The position numbers and the translations under genes are program-made. From JACCTU01 sp963848525 (GTDB lineage: Bacteria; Actinomycetota; Thermoleophilia; Gaiellales; Gaiellaceae): 64,000 bases of DNA. The notes under the pieces are model-generated. The model worked only from the letters and a program-made list of their open reading frames with translations. It was not told the DNA's origin and ran no database searches. Location of the stretch: the NCBI GenBank assembly GCA_963848525.1, contig CAWKDZ010000004.1:62001-126000 (forward strand), read 5' to 3'. Shown piece after piece: positions 33,851 to 42,035 of the stretch; the stretch's first letter is position 1; each line of letters opens with the position of its first letter.

Positions 33851-34573
33851 ATGGCCGAGACGCTGATCTTCGTTCCCGCCTGGAACGAGGAGGAGAACCT
33901 GCCGCCCGTGCTCGCCGAGCTCGAGCTCGAGCTGCCGGACGCCGACGTCCTCGTCGTCGACGACGGCTCGACCGACCGGACGGCGGAGATCGCGAAGGAG
34001 GCCGGTGCGGACGTGCTCTCGTTCGGGGAGAACCGCGGGTTGCGCGCCGCGATCGCTGCGGGCTACGCCGCCGCGGCCGAGCGCGGCTACGCGTGGTGCG
34101 GGCGGGTAGACGCCGACGGGCAGCATCCGCCCGAGGAGCTGCGCCGACTGCTCGAGCGCGTGCGCAGCGGCGACTGCGACGTCGCGGTCGGCTCGCGCTT
34201 CGTCGGCGGCGACGGCTACGAGGAGTACCGCTACCGCCCGAGCGCGGACCGCAAGCTCGGCATCGCCGTCCTGAGACGCCTGATGGAGCTCCGCCTCGAC
34301 CGCCCCTTCGGCGATGCCACGAGCGGCATGTACGCGGTCAACGCCGCGGGCGCCGCCGTGCTCGCGCAGCCGTACGTCAGCGACGCGCCCGAGGTCGAGG
34401 GCCTGATCCGCCTCGAGGAAGCAGGACTCCGCGTCGAGGAAGTGCCCGTGAACATGCGCGAGCGGCAGGGCGGCGAGTCGAAGCTGGCCGGCATGAAGGC
34501 GCTCAAGCTCGTGCTCACGGTCGGCGCGACGATCCTGCTCGGTCGGCGAGTGCTTCGACGCCTGCGCAGGTGA
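33851..34573 (+). CDS. Glycosyltransferase family 2 (dolichyl-phosphate-mannose-synthase-like)
   Basis: 240 aa, TAGGTT 6 nt before the ATG. GT-A fold: LIFVPAWNEEENLPPVLAEL, LVVDDGSTDRTAEIAKEAGA, ENRGLRAAIAAGYAAAAERG, GRVDADGQHPPEELRRLL (DADGQ donor/metal site), VGSRFVGGDG, DATSGMYAVNAAG, MRERQGGESKLAGMKALKLVL. No C-terminal TM pair, so a soluble Dpm1-like enzyme that could feed the GT-C transferases of the surface locus with polyprenyl-phosphate sugars; that link is inference. Confidence 0.9.
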   Translation: MAETLIFVPAWNEEENLPPVLAELELELPDADVLVVDDGSTDRTAEIAKEAGADVLSFGENRGLRAAIAAGYAAAAERGYAWCGRVDADGQHPPEELRRLLERVRSGDCDVAVGSRFVGGDGYEEYRYRPSADRKLGIAVLRRLMELRLDRPFGDATSGMYAVNAAGAAVLAQPYVSDAPEVEGLIRLEEAGLRVEEVPVNMRERQGGESKLAGMKALKLVLTVGATILLGRRVLRRLRR

Positions 34574-35925
34574 CGGTCGCCGAGGAGGTACGGCTTCTGC
34601 TCGGCGACGGAGCGGTCTCGACGAGCGAGGCCGTGCTCGACCTCCACGCCGGCGACCTCAGCTACCACCCGCGCCACGCGCCCGACGCGGTCGCGCTGCC
34701 GGCGACAACCGACGAGGTGGCGCGCGTGCTCGCGTGGGCGAACGAGCGCGGGGTCCCGATCGTCCCGTTCGGCGCCGGCACGTCGCTCGAAGGACACGTG
34801 ATCCCCGTGCGCGGCGGCATCTCGCTCGACCTGTCGCGCCTGAACCGCGTGGTCGAGGTTCGCCTCGGGGACCTGCAGGCGCGCGTGCAGGCCGGCGTCC
34901 TGCGCAGCGAGCTGAACGCGGCGCTCGCCGAGCACGGTCTCTGGTTCCCGGTCGACCCGGGCGCCGACGCCTCGCTCGGCGGGATGGCCGCGACGAACGC
35001 GAGCGGGACGACCACGGTTCGCTACGGCGGCATGCGCGCGAACGTGCTCGCGCTCGAGGTCGTCCTCGCGGACGGGACGATCGTCCGTCCCGGCTCGCGC
35101 ACCGTGAAGACGTCGGCGGGCTACGACCTCCGCTCGCTCTTCGTCGGCTCGGAGGGCACGCTCGGCGTGATCACGGAGCTGACGCTGCGCCTGCATGGGC
35201 TCCCAGAGCGGCCCGTCGCGATCCGCGCCGCGTTCCCGGACGTCGGCGCCGCGTGCCGCTCCGCGGTCGCGCTCGTCGGCTCGGGGCTGACCGTCACGCG
35301 CTGCGAGCTGCTCGACGAGGAGACGCTGCGAGTCGTCAACGCCTACAAGGAGACCGCGTACGCGGAGGCGCCGAGCCTGTTCGTCGAGCTCGACGGCGGT
35401 GACGACGAGATCGCGTCGGCGCGTGAGGTCTTCGAGTGGGAGGGCGTGGTCGCCTTCGAGGCCGAGACCGCGACCGAGGCGCGCTCGCGCCTCTGGGAGG
35501 CGCGGCACCACGCCGCGTTCGCCGTCGCCGCACAGGCTCCAGGGAAGCGGTGGTTCGCGACGGACGTCTGCGTGCCGCTGTCGGTGCTCCCGGAGGCCGT
35601 GGTGCACGGACGGGCCTGCGCAGACCGCCGCGGCATCCCCGCGGCGATCGTCGCGCACGCCGCCGACGGGAACTTCCACCTCGTGCTGGTGGTCGACCCG
35701 GACGATCCAGCCGAGGTGGCGAACGTGCAGGCGCTTTCGGGCGAGCTTGTGGAGTGGGCGCTCGAGCGTGGCGGGACGTCGACGGGCGAGCACGGCGTCG
35801 GCCTCGGCAAGCTCGACTACCTCGAGCGCGAGCACGGCGACCTCGTCCCGTACCTCCGCAGGCTGAAGGACGTCTTCGACCCGAACGGGATTCTCAACCC
35901 GGGCAAAGTGGTCAGACTCGCCTGA
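34570..35925 (+). CDS. FAD-linked oxidase, GlcD/D-lactate dehydrogenase type
   Basis: 451 aa, GTG in a GTGA overlap with the GT2. FAD-binding type 4 domain: LPATTDEVARVLAWANERGVPIVPFGAGTSLEGHVIP, WFPVDPGADASLGGMAATNASGTTTVRYG, TVKTSAGYDLRSLFVGSEGTLGVITELTL. C-terminal FAD-oxidase domain: VAHAADGNFHLVLVVDP, GGTSTGEHGVGLGKLDYLEREHG, DPNGILNPGKV. Oxidises a 2-hydroxy acid such as glycolate or D-lactate; no GlcE/GlcF partners nearby, so a single-subunit D-2-hydroxyacid dehydrogenase is favoured. Confidence 0.92.
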   Translation: MTVAEEVRLLLGDGAVSTSEAVLDLHAGDLSYHPRHAPDAVALPATTDEVARVLAWANERGVPIVPFGAGTSLEGHVIPVRGGISLDLSRLNRVVEVRLGDLQARVQAGVLRSELNAALAEHGLWFPVDPGADASLGGMAATNASGTTTVRYGGMRANVLALEVVLADGTIVRPGSRTVKTSAGYDLRSLFVGSEGTLGVITELTLRLHGLPERPVAIRAAFPDVGAACRSAVALVGSGLTVTRCELLDEETLRVVNAYKETAYAEAPSLFVELDGGDDEIASAREVFEWEGVVAFEAETATEARSRLWEARHHAAFAVAAQAPGKRWFATDVCVPLSVLPEAVVHGRACADRRGIPAAIVAHAADGNFHLVLVVDPDDPAEVANVQALSGELVEWALERGGTSTGEHGVGLGKLDYLEREHGDLVPYLRRLKDVFDPNGILNPGKVVRLA

Positions 35926-36848
35926 TGCGCTACCGCTCGCTCGGCACGTCCGGCCCCGAGGTCTCGGTCGTCGGTCTCGGCTGCAACAACTTCGGCTCGC
36001 GCGTGCAGGAGCAGGGAACGCGCGCAGTCGTCGACGCGGCACTCGACGCGGGCGTCACGCTCTTCGACACGGCCGACGTCTACGGCAACCGCGGCGGCAG
36101 CGAGCAGCTCCTCGGCAAGGCGCTGAAGGGCCGACGCGACCGGGTCGTCCTCGCGACGAAGTTCGGGCACGCGATGAGCGACGACGCGCCGCCGAACCGA
36201 GGCTCGCGCGAGTACATCCGCACCGCGGTGCAGGCGTCGCTGAAGCGCCTGCGCACGGACTGGATCGACCTCTACCAGTACCACCGGCCCGACGGGGTCA
36301 CGCCGATCGCGGAGACGCTCGGCGCCCTCGACGAGCTCGTGCGCGAAGGCACCGTCCGCCACGTCGGCTCGTCGAACTTCGACGGCGGCCAGGTGGTCGA
36401 GGCCGAGGAGCTCGCGCGCGACCGGGGCTGGGCGCGCTTCGTCAGCGCGCAGAACGAGTATTCGCTGCTCGAGCGCGGCGCCGAGGACGAGCTGCTGCCG
36501 ACGTGCGAGCGGCTCGGCATCGGCGTGCTGCCGTACTTCCCGCTGGCGAGTGGGTTGCTCACAGGCAAGTACCGGCGCGGCTCGCCGGCTCCCGCGGGAA
36601 GCCGGCTCGTCACACGCCCGGAGCGGCTGACGCCCGAGGTCTACGACAGGGTCGAGGCGCTCGAGCGCTTCGCCGAGGAGCGCGGCGCGACGCTGCTCGA
36701 CGTCGCGATCGGCGGCCTCGCGGCGCAGCCCGCGATCGCGTCGGTGATCGCCGGCGCGACGAAGCCCGAGCAGGTGCGCGCCAACGCCGCCGCCGGCGAG
36801 TGGCAGCCGAGCGAGGACGACCTGAGAGCGCTCGGCGAACTCGGGTAG
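35925..36848 (+). CDS. Aldo/keto reductase
   Basis: 307 aa, ATG overlaps the previous stop by one base. TIM-barrel NADPH oxidoreductase: RSLGTSGPEVSVVGLGCNNFG, VTLFDTADVYGNRGGSEQLLGKAL (catalytic Asp and Tyr), VVLATKFGH (Lys), DWIDLYQYHRPDG (His position), VRHVGSSNF, IASVIAGATKPEQVRAN (cofactor loop). Substrate not predictable; grouped with the oxidase upstream and the GH4 enzyme downstream, hinting at carbohydrate catabolism. Confidence 0.93.
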   Translation: MRYRSLGTSGPEVSVVGLGCNNFGSRVQEQGTRAVVDAALDAGVTLFDTADVYGNRGGSEQLLGKALKGRRDRVVLATKFGHAMSDDAPPNRGSREYIRTAVQASLKRLRTDWIDLYQYHRPDGVTPIAETLGALDELVREGTVRHVGSSNFDGGQVVEAEELARDRGWARFVSAQNEYSLLERGAEDELLPTCERLGIGVLPYFPLASGLLTGKYRRGSPAPAGSRLVTRPERLTPEVYDRVEALERFAEERGATLLDVAIGGLAAQPAIASVIAGATKPEQVRANAAAGEWQPSEDDLRALGELG

Positions 36849-36851
36849 AGC

Positions 36852-38090
36852 TTGGCGCGGGTCGCGATCGTCGGCGCGGGCTCCGTGACGTTCACGCGGA
36901 TACTCGTCGCGGACCTGTTCTCCTACCCGGCGCTGCGCGACGTGGAGCTCGCTCTGCACGACATCGACCGGCGGCGGCTCGACGTCGCCGAATCGCTCGT
37001 GCGGGGGCTCGGAGCCAGGCACGTGCGCGCGACGCTCGACCGGCGGGAGGCGCTCGACGGCGCCGACTACGTGCTCTTCACGGTCCAGGTCGGTGGCCAC
37101 GAGGCAACCGTCCGCGACTTCGAGATCCCGAAGCGGTACGGCATCAGGGCGACGATCGGCGACACGCTCGGCCTCGGCGGCGTCTCGCGCGCGCTCCGCA
37201 CGTTCCCGGTGATCTGCGAGACCGCGAACGAGATGACGGAGCTGTGCCCGGACGCGTGGCTCCTCAACTACACGAACCCGATGGCGATGCTCTGCTGGGC
37301 GGTGTACGCCGGCACGACGCTCGAGCGCGTCGTCGGCCTCTGCCACTCCGTGCAGGGAACGGCGGAGACGCTGCGCGAGCTCCTCGGTGTCGACGCGCTC
37401 GACTACCGCGCTGCAGGCGTCAACCACCTCGCCTTCTTCCTCCGCCTCGCCACCGAGGACGGCCGCGATCTGTACCCAGCGCTTCGCGAGCTCGTCGACG
37501 CCGATCTCGACGGGCTCGGACGAACCGTCCGCGCAGAGCTGTTCCGGCGCTTCGGGTACTTCGTGACCGAGTCGAGCGAGCACGCCGCGGAGTACGTGCC
37601 GTGGTTCCTCGGCGACCCCGAGGCGATCGAGCACTTCCGGATCCCGCTCGACGAGTACGTACGCCGAAGCGAGGAGAACCTCGCGGAGTTCGAGCGTGTC
37701 GCTGCGGAGTCTCCGCCGCGGCCGACTCCGTCGCACGAGTACGCCCCCGCGATCGTCAACGCGCTCGAGACCGGTGAGGAGTTCCGCTTCAACGGCAACG
37801 TGCGGAACGAGTCGCTGATCTCGAACCTGCCGGACGGCGCGTGCGTCGAGGTGCCCTGCGTCGCGGACGGCGACGGCATTCGCGCCGAGACGGTCGGCGA
37901 GCTACCGCCCGCGCTCGCGGCGCTGGACCGCGCGTACCTGAACGTCGTCGAGCTCGCCGTTCGCGGCTATCTGGAAGACGAACCGGAGCTGCTCTTCCAG
38001 GCCTGCGCCGTCGATCCGGGCGTGAGCGGACAGGCCGTCACGCTCGAGCGGGTTCGGGCGGCGTGCTCGGAGCTCTTCGGCGCTCCATGA
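36852..38090 (+). CDS. Glycoside hydrolase family 4 (alpha-galactosidase/glucosidase)
   Basis: 412 aa, TTG start 3 nt after the previous stop. NAD- and Mn-dependent GH4: ARVAIVGAGSVTFTRILVADLF (NAD site), RATIGDTLGLGGVSRALRTFPV, WLLNYTNPMAMLCWA, VVGLCHSVQGT with the metal-binding Cys, AAGVNHLAFFL with the metal-binding His, and TESSEHAAEYVPWF. Closest to MelA-type alpha-galactosidases by the GDTLG-GGV and CHSVQGT elements; sugar specificity unproven. Convergent overlap of 53 bp with the dienelactone hydrolase gene. Confidence 0.93.
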   Translation: MARVAIVGAGSVTFTRILVADLFSYPALRDVELALHDIDRRRLDVAESLVRGLGARHVRATLDRREALDGADYVLFTVQVGGHEATVRDFEIPKRYGIRATIGDTLGLGGVSRALRTFPVICETANEMTELCPDAWLLNYTNPMAMLCWAVYAGTTLERVVGLCHSVQGTAETLRELLGVDALDYRAAGVNHLAFFLRLATEDGRDLYPALRELVDADLDGLGRTVRAELFRRFGYFVTESSEHAAEYVPWFLGDPEAIEHFRIPLDEYVRRSEENLAEFERVAAESPPRPTPSHEYAPAIVNALETGEEFRFNGNVRNESLISNLPDGACVEVPCVADGDGIRAETVGELPPALAALDRAYLNVVELAVRGYLEDEPELLFQACAVDPGVSGQAVTLERVRAACSELFGAP

Positions 38091-38821
38091 AGTCGAGGAC
38101 GCGCGTCCACGCATCCTCCGACGCGTCGGCGAACTGCTCCTGCTTGCGGTCGAAGAAGCTATGCGGCGCGCCGGGGTAGGTGACGACCTCGTGCTCGACG
38201 CCGGCTTGCTCGAGCGCCTCCTCGAACGCAGCGACGTCGTGCGCCGGGATTCCCTCGTCGGCGCCGCCCATCAGCGCGAGGATCGGCGCGCGGAAGGAGT
38301 CGGCGAGCTGGATCGGGCCGGGCGAGCCGTCCTGCCCGCGGCCCGGACGGCCGTAGAAGCCGATCGCGCCAGCGAGCCCGTGACCGGCGGCCGACGCGAG
38401 CCACGAGTGGCGTCCGCCGAAGCAGAAGCCGACGGTGAAGATCGCCTCGCAGTCGGCGCGTAGCCGCTCGACGGCGGCGCGCACGTCCGCCTGGACGCCG
38501 TCGGCGGTGGTCTGCGTCACGTGCTCCCTGTACGGGAACTCGTCGTCGCGCTTCGTCGCGCCGGCCGTGCGTCCGAAGTAGTCGAGCGCGATCGCGGTGT
38601 AGCCGCGCTCGGCGAAGCGGAGCGCCGAGCTCCTCGTAGAAGCGGTAGAGGCCGCGGACGTCGGGGAGGATGACGACGCCGACGCCGTTCGGCTCGTCGG
38701 GCGTCGCAGCGAACGCGGCGAAGCGGTTGCCGTCGGCCGCCTCGAGCGTCAGGTCGTCGTGCGAGACGGCGGCGCCGCGCAGCGCAGGAACCGGCGGCGC
38801 GGAGTCGAGGTCGAAGCACAC
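38038..38821 (-). CDS. Dienelactone hydrolase family protein, frameshifted near 38625
   Basis: From GTG 38821: MCFDLDSAPPVPALRGAAVSHDDLTLEAADGNRFAAFAATPDEPNGVGVVILPDVRGLYRFYEEL, then the frame breaks. Deleting one base in gctcggcgctcc (minus strand, near 38625) gives ALRFAERGYTAIALDYFGRTAGATKRDDEFPYREHVTQTT and joins the second frame. That frame holds the nucleophile GFCFGGRHSW (Cys as in dienelactone hydrolases), Asp in GGADEGIP and His in GAPHSFFDR. Repaired length about 260 aa. A palindrome precedes the start. Confidence 0.82.
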
Positions 38822-38833
38822 GCTTCGACCTTA

Positions 38834-38845
38834 AACCGTCCGGTT
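38834..38845. promoter_or_regulatory. Palindrome AACCG-TC-CGGTT upstream of dienelactone hydrolase
   Basis: Perfect 5-bp arms around TC, 12 bp before the GTG at 38821 and overlapping the stop codon of the upstream gene. The flanks are AT-rich (TTA and AA) in a GC-rich setting. This half-site is typical of TetR-type operators; no tetR gene is adjacent. Confidence 0.45.
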
Positions 38846-39872
38846 AAGCCTCGACGGCGAGGCGAAGGCGGAGCGTGTAGGTCAGCCGCACGCCGGTCGT
38901 GTTCACGAGGCGCGCCTGGCAATCGGCCGGGCCGAGGTTCGGAACGTCGATCGTGCGCGTGCGGCGGCCGCGTCCGAACGTCTGGCTCGAGACGCGCGTG
39001 CCGTTGCAGACGACTTCGGCGCGCGCCCTGGTTCCCGCTCGGGTCGCGCGACTGACGGTGGCGGTGAAAGTGACGCGGCGACCGGGGCCGAGCAGGCCGA
39101 ACGGGAGCGTCTGCCGCCCACGGGCCGCGATCGCCCCGCTGCGGTTGATCACGAGCGGCCCCGCCGCGGGCGTCTCGGGAATCGTCGAGGTCGGCTGGCC
39201 GCCGAGCTCGGCGAGCATCGCTGCCTTGAGCGTCTCGTCCGGCGGCGAGAGCCACGGGATCGCGAACTGGTACGGGAGATGGATCCAGGAGTAGTCCTCG
39301 GCGAAGATCTCGGCGACGCTCCGACTCCAGCCGCGCGAGTAGTCGAACGCGACGCGGCCCTGGTCGAGGAGCGGCTGCATCCCGCGCATCCGCCACCACA
39401 CGGCCGTGCCGTTGAGCTCGGGCACGCCGGCGACGCTCCAGTACCGGTCGATGTGGTGTCCGTACTCGTGCAGGAAGGTGCTCGCAACGCGGAGGTCCTT
39501 GCCCGCCGGGACGATGATCAGCCCGCCGCCGCGCGACCGGGAGTAGCAAGCCTGTGCGCCGGCGCCGCAAAGCTGCCCGACGCGCTCCTCCGGGACGATC
39601 CGCGTCGTCACCTGCGCAATTTCGTTGCCGTGCGCGGCCGCGCGCAGGAGCCCCGCGTACCAGTCGACGTCGACGTTCGCCGCCTGGACGTCGAACGTGA
39701 TCGCGCGGCCCTGGTCGTCCTGCCTGACGGCGATCTCGGCGCCGGCGCCGGTCGCTACCGCAAGCGACGCGATCAGAGCGACGAGGAGGAAGGCGAGCCG
39801 GCGCCGAGTCGTCGGGAGGTAGTTGACAACCACTTGCCTGCGCAAGTCTCGCCGGGGTTTCTGTGAAGTCAC
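38844..39872 (-). CDS. Secreted HEXXH metalloprotease-like protein
   Basis: 342 aa from GTG 39872; GTG 39833 gives a shorter, more usual signal peptide and may be the true start. Signal sequence TTRRRLAFLLVALIASLAVATGAGA. The mature part has VASTFLHEYGHHIDRYW (HExxH plus an extra His) and WSRSVAEIFAEDYSWIH, a plausible third-ligand Glu helix. Cys pairs in LCGAGAQACYSR. The last ~110 residues form an Ig-like beta domain. Extracellular protease-like, substrate unknown. An ACTTGC-N4-GCAAGT repeat lies at 39832-39847. Confidence 0.75.
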   Translation of the reverse strand: MTSQKPRRDLRRQVVVNYLPTTRRRLAFLLVALIASLAVATGAGAEIAVRQDDQGRAITFDVQAANVDVDWYAGLLRAAAHGNEIAQVTTRIVPEERVGQLCGAGAQACYSRSRGGGLIIVPAGKDLRVASTFLHEYGHHIDRYWSVAGVPELNGTAVWWRMRGMQPLLDQGRVAFDYSRGWSRSVAEIFAEDYSWIHLPYQFAIPWLSPPDETLKAAMLAELGGQPTSTIPETPAAGPLVINRSGAIAARGRQTLPFGLLGPGRRVTFTATVSRATRAGTRARAEVVCNGTRVSSQTFGRGRRTRTIDVPNLGPADCQARLVNTTGVRLTYTLRLRLAVEA

Positions 39873-39909
39873 TAGGAAGGTGGTAAGGGCCAGGTAAAAG
39901 CTACGGAGA

Positions 39910-40386
39910 TCAGGACGATTGGGATTTCTCGAGCGCGCGCACGCGGCCGGCGAGCTCGGTGAGCATCGCGATCGAGATCCCCGGCTCCTGCTCGAGGAGC
40001 CGGAGGAAGGGGCGCCTGGGCAACTCCATCGTCTGGAGCTCCCCGTCGGCGGCGATCGTCGCCGAGCGTGCCCCGCCGTCGAGCAACGCCATCTCGCCGA
40101 AGTAGTCGCCGACCCGGAGCGGGCGCGCTCCGCGTTTCCCGACGACCCGCGCGCGCCCGGCGAGGATCAGGTAGAAGCCGTCGCCCGGCTCGCCGCGCTT
40201 GATCACGACGTCGCCGTGCGCGAACTCCCGCACGCGTGCCAGCTTCGCCACCTTCGCGAGCTGGCGCTTGCGCATGTGAGCGAACAGCGGCAGCCGGCCG
40301 AGCACACCCGCCCAGTCGCGGGCGGTCGGCCGATCCCACGAGCGGTCGAGCGCGCGGTTGAGCGCTTCCGTGGCCGGACGATCCAT
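39910..40386 (-). CDS. Stand-alone cyclic-nucleotide-binding-domain protein
   Basis: 158 aa, ATG with TAGCTT 6 nt upstream. N-terminal RSWDRPTARDWAGVLGRLPLFAHMRKRQLAKVAKLARVREFAHGDVVIKRGEPGDGFYLILAGRARVV is a cNMP barrel, then GDYFGEMALLDGGARSATIAADG, the phosphate-binding cassette with G-E and the Arg that contacts the cyclic phosphate. No HTH or other output domain follows. A same-length paralog lies at 56985-57461, sharing the RPTxxDWxxVLxxLPLFA leader. Probably senses cAMP and acts by protein contact. Confidence 0.88.
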   Translation of the reverse strand: MDRPATEALNRALDRSWDRPTARDWAGVLGRLPLFAHMRKRQLAKVAKLARVREFAHGDVVIKRGEPGDGFYLILAGRARVVGKRGARPLRVGDYFGEMALLDGGARSATIAADGELQTMELPRRPFLRLLEQEPGISIAMLTELAGRVRALEKSQSS

Positions 40387-40429
40387 CCTCCGAAGCTACT
40401 CGACCGCTCGGGGCGAGGCAACCGGTTGC

Positions 40430-41462
40430 CTAAGCGGCGTCGGCGAGCTCGTCGTCGGCGATGCCGGCCAGCGCAACCGCGAGCTTCGCCAGCGCGTTCT
40501 GCTCGAGCTGGCGGATCCGCTCGCGCGTGAGGCCGAGCGTCTCGCCGATCGCCTCGAGCGAGAGCGGGTCGCCGTCCAGCCCGAAGCGGAGCTCGACGAT
40601 CCGGCGCTCGCGCTCCGGCAGCTTCCCGACTGCGTGGCGCACCGCGCTCCTGCGGAACGCGTCGGCGGCCTCCTCTGCCGGGTCGGTCGCCGTCGAGTCG
40701 CTGAAGAGGTCGCCGAACTCGCCGTTGCTGTCGTTCCCGACCTGCTGGTTGAGCGAGACGTTGGCGGACGCTGCGTCGAGTGCCTCCGCGACGTGCTTGA
40801 GCGGCAGCTGCGTGGCCTGGGCGAGCTCCTCGCGAGTCGGCTCGCGGCCGAGCTTCGCCTCGAGCTTGCCGCGCTCGCGCGCGATCTTCACGCGCCGCTC
40901 GTGCACGTGCACGGGCACGCGGATCACGGCGGACTGGTTCGAGACCGCGCGCTGGCAGGCCTGGCGGATCCACCACGTCGCGTAGGTCGAGAACTTGAAG
41001 CCGCGCCGCCAGTCGAACTTCTCGACCGCGCGGTTCAGGCCGATCACGCCGTCCTGGACGAGGTCGAGCAGGGTCAGGCCGTGGCCCTGGTAGCGCTTGG
41101 CGATCGAGATCACGAGGCGGAGGTTCGAGTTGATCATCCGCTCCTTCGCGGCCTCGTCGCCGCGCTCCACGAGCTTCGCGAGCGTCACCTCTTCGGCCGC
41201 GGTGAGCAGGGGGTAGCGCCCCGCGCGGTTCATGAACAGGGTCAGCGCGTCGGCGGTGCCGGCGGGGGCGTCCGCCTCCCAGACCGGCTCGGGCTCGCGT
41301 CGCGACGATCTCCACGTCGCGCGACTCGAGCTCCGCGCGGAGTGCGCCGAGTTCGTCCTCGTCGAGGTCGTGTTCGACCGCGAGTGCCTCGAGGGCGCTC
41401 TCGTCGATCTCGCCGCGCTCTTCGGCCTCGTCGAGGATTGCGTGCAGGGGGGTATCAAGCAT
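40430..41462 (-). CDS. RNA polymerase sigma-70 factor (group 1/2, SigA/RpoD-like), frameshifted near 41297
   Basis: N-terminal 55 residues (MLDTPLHAILDEAEERGEIDESALEAL) resemble region 1.1, ending DVEIVAT in one frame. The rest begins EPEPVWEADAPAGTADALTLFMNRAGRYPLLTAAEEVTLAKLVERGD in the next frame; one extra base at about 41297 explains this. Region 2 is full (RMINSNLRLVISIAKRYQGHGLTLLDLVQDGVIGLNRAVEKFD, FSTYATWWIRQACQRAV), region 3 follows, and region 4 has LPERERRIVELRFGLDGDPLSLEAIGETLGLTRERIRQLEQNALAKL. About 343 aa repaired. A broken primary-type sigma factor is not credible, so a sequence error is favoured. Confidence 0.88.
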
Positions 41463-41642
41463 GGTGTTCAGTTCTTCTCACTTCCTTCGTCAGTGGATGG
41501 GGGGTACGTCTCCGGACGCACCGGCCCCGGCACAAGGAAGAACGGCCTCCGACCGGCCGCTATTCCCGCTGCTAGCACAAAAATTACAACCTCGCCGGCC
41601 GAGTCCCTCGAATGGGGGAGCTAGATCGAGGGGTTCGCGGCG

Positions 41643-42035
41643 ATGCTGGAACGGATGAATGCCGCGTCGCCCAGGGTCCTGGTCGTGGAGGACGACCGCG
41701 TCATACGTGCAACGCTCGAGCTCGTCCTCGCGGGCGCGGGCTACGACGTCGAGCCGGCGGCCTCCGGCCGCCAGGCGATCGACCTGTGCCGCGCCGAGTC
41801 GTTCGCGCTCGTCGTCCTCGACGACTGGATGCCCGGTCCGAGCGGCGTCGAGGTCGTCCAGCGGTTGCGCGCCCAGGGGAACCGCGTCCCGTGCGTGATC
41901 TTCAGCTCGTGTCTCATGCCCGGCGTGCGAGCGACGGGGGAAGCGCTCGGCGTCACCGTGATCGACAAGCTGAACTGGCGTGAGCTCGTTCGCGTGGCCG
42001 AGTCGCTGACGACGGCGACGGCCGCGGCAGCCTGA
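41643..42035 (+). CDS. Single-domain response-regulator receiver protein
   Basis: 130 aa. Receiver domain only: VLVVEDDRVIRATLELVLAGAGYDV with acidic pocket D17/D18, phospho-acceptor D60 in LVVLDDWMPGPSG, switch Ser88 in VIFSS, and K109 in VIDKLNW. No output domain and no kinase nearby. GAGGGG about 10 nt before the ATG. The 83 last bases overlap the convergent transporter gene. Confidence 0.9.
   Translation: MLERMNAASPRVLVVEDDRVIRATLELVLAGAGYDVEPAASGRQAIDLCRAESFALVVLDDWMPGPSGVEVVQRLRAQGNRVPCVIFSSCLMPGVRATGEALGVTVIDKLNWRELVRVAESLTTATAAAA

Noticed and set aside
39832..39847. ACTTGC-N4-GCAAGT as an operator
   Set aside because: It lies within or just before the protease coding region depending on the start chosen, so its role cannot be judged.
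5457..41300. Programmed ribosomal frameshifting at the seven breaks
   Set aside because: No shared slippery heptamer, slow codon or stop at the sites; proteins are unrelated and intact relatives of the same genes in this window are not split.
41463..41642. AT-rich patch (aaaaattaca, 41578-41588) between the sigma factor and receiver genes as an origin-like or RNA element
   Set aside because: Only one short patch in a 180-bp gap with no repeats; more simply part of the two divergent promoters, and no short ORF there looks real.
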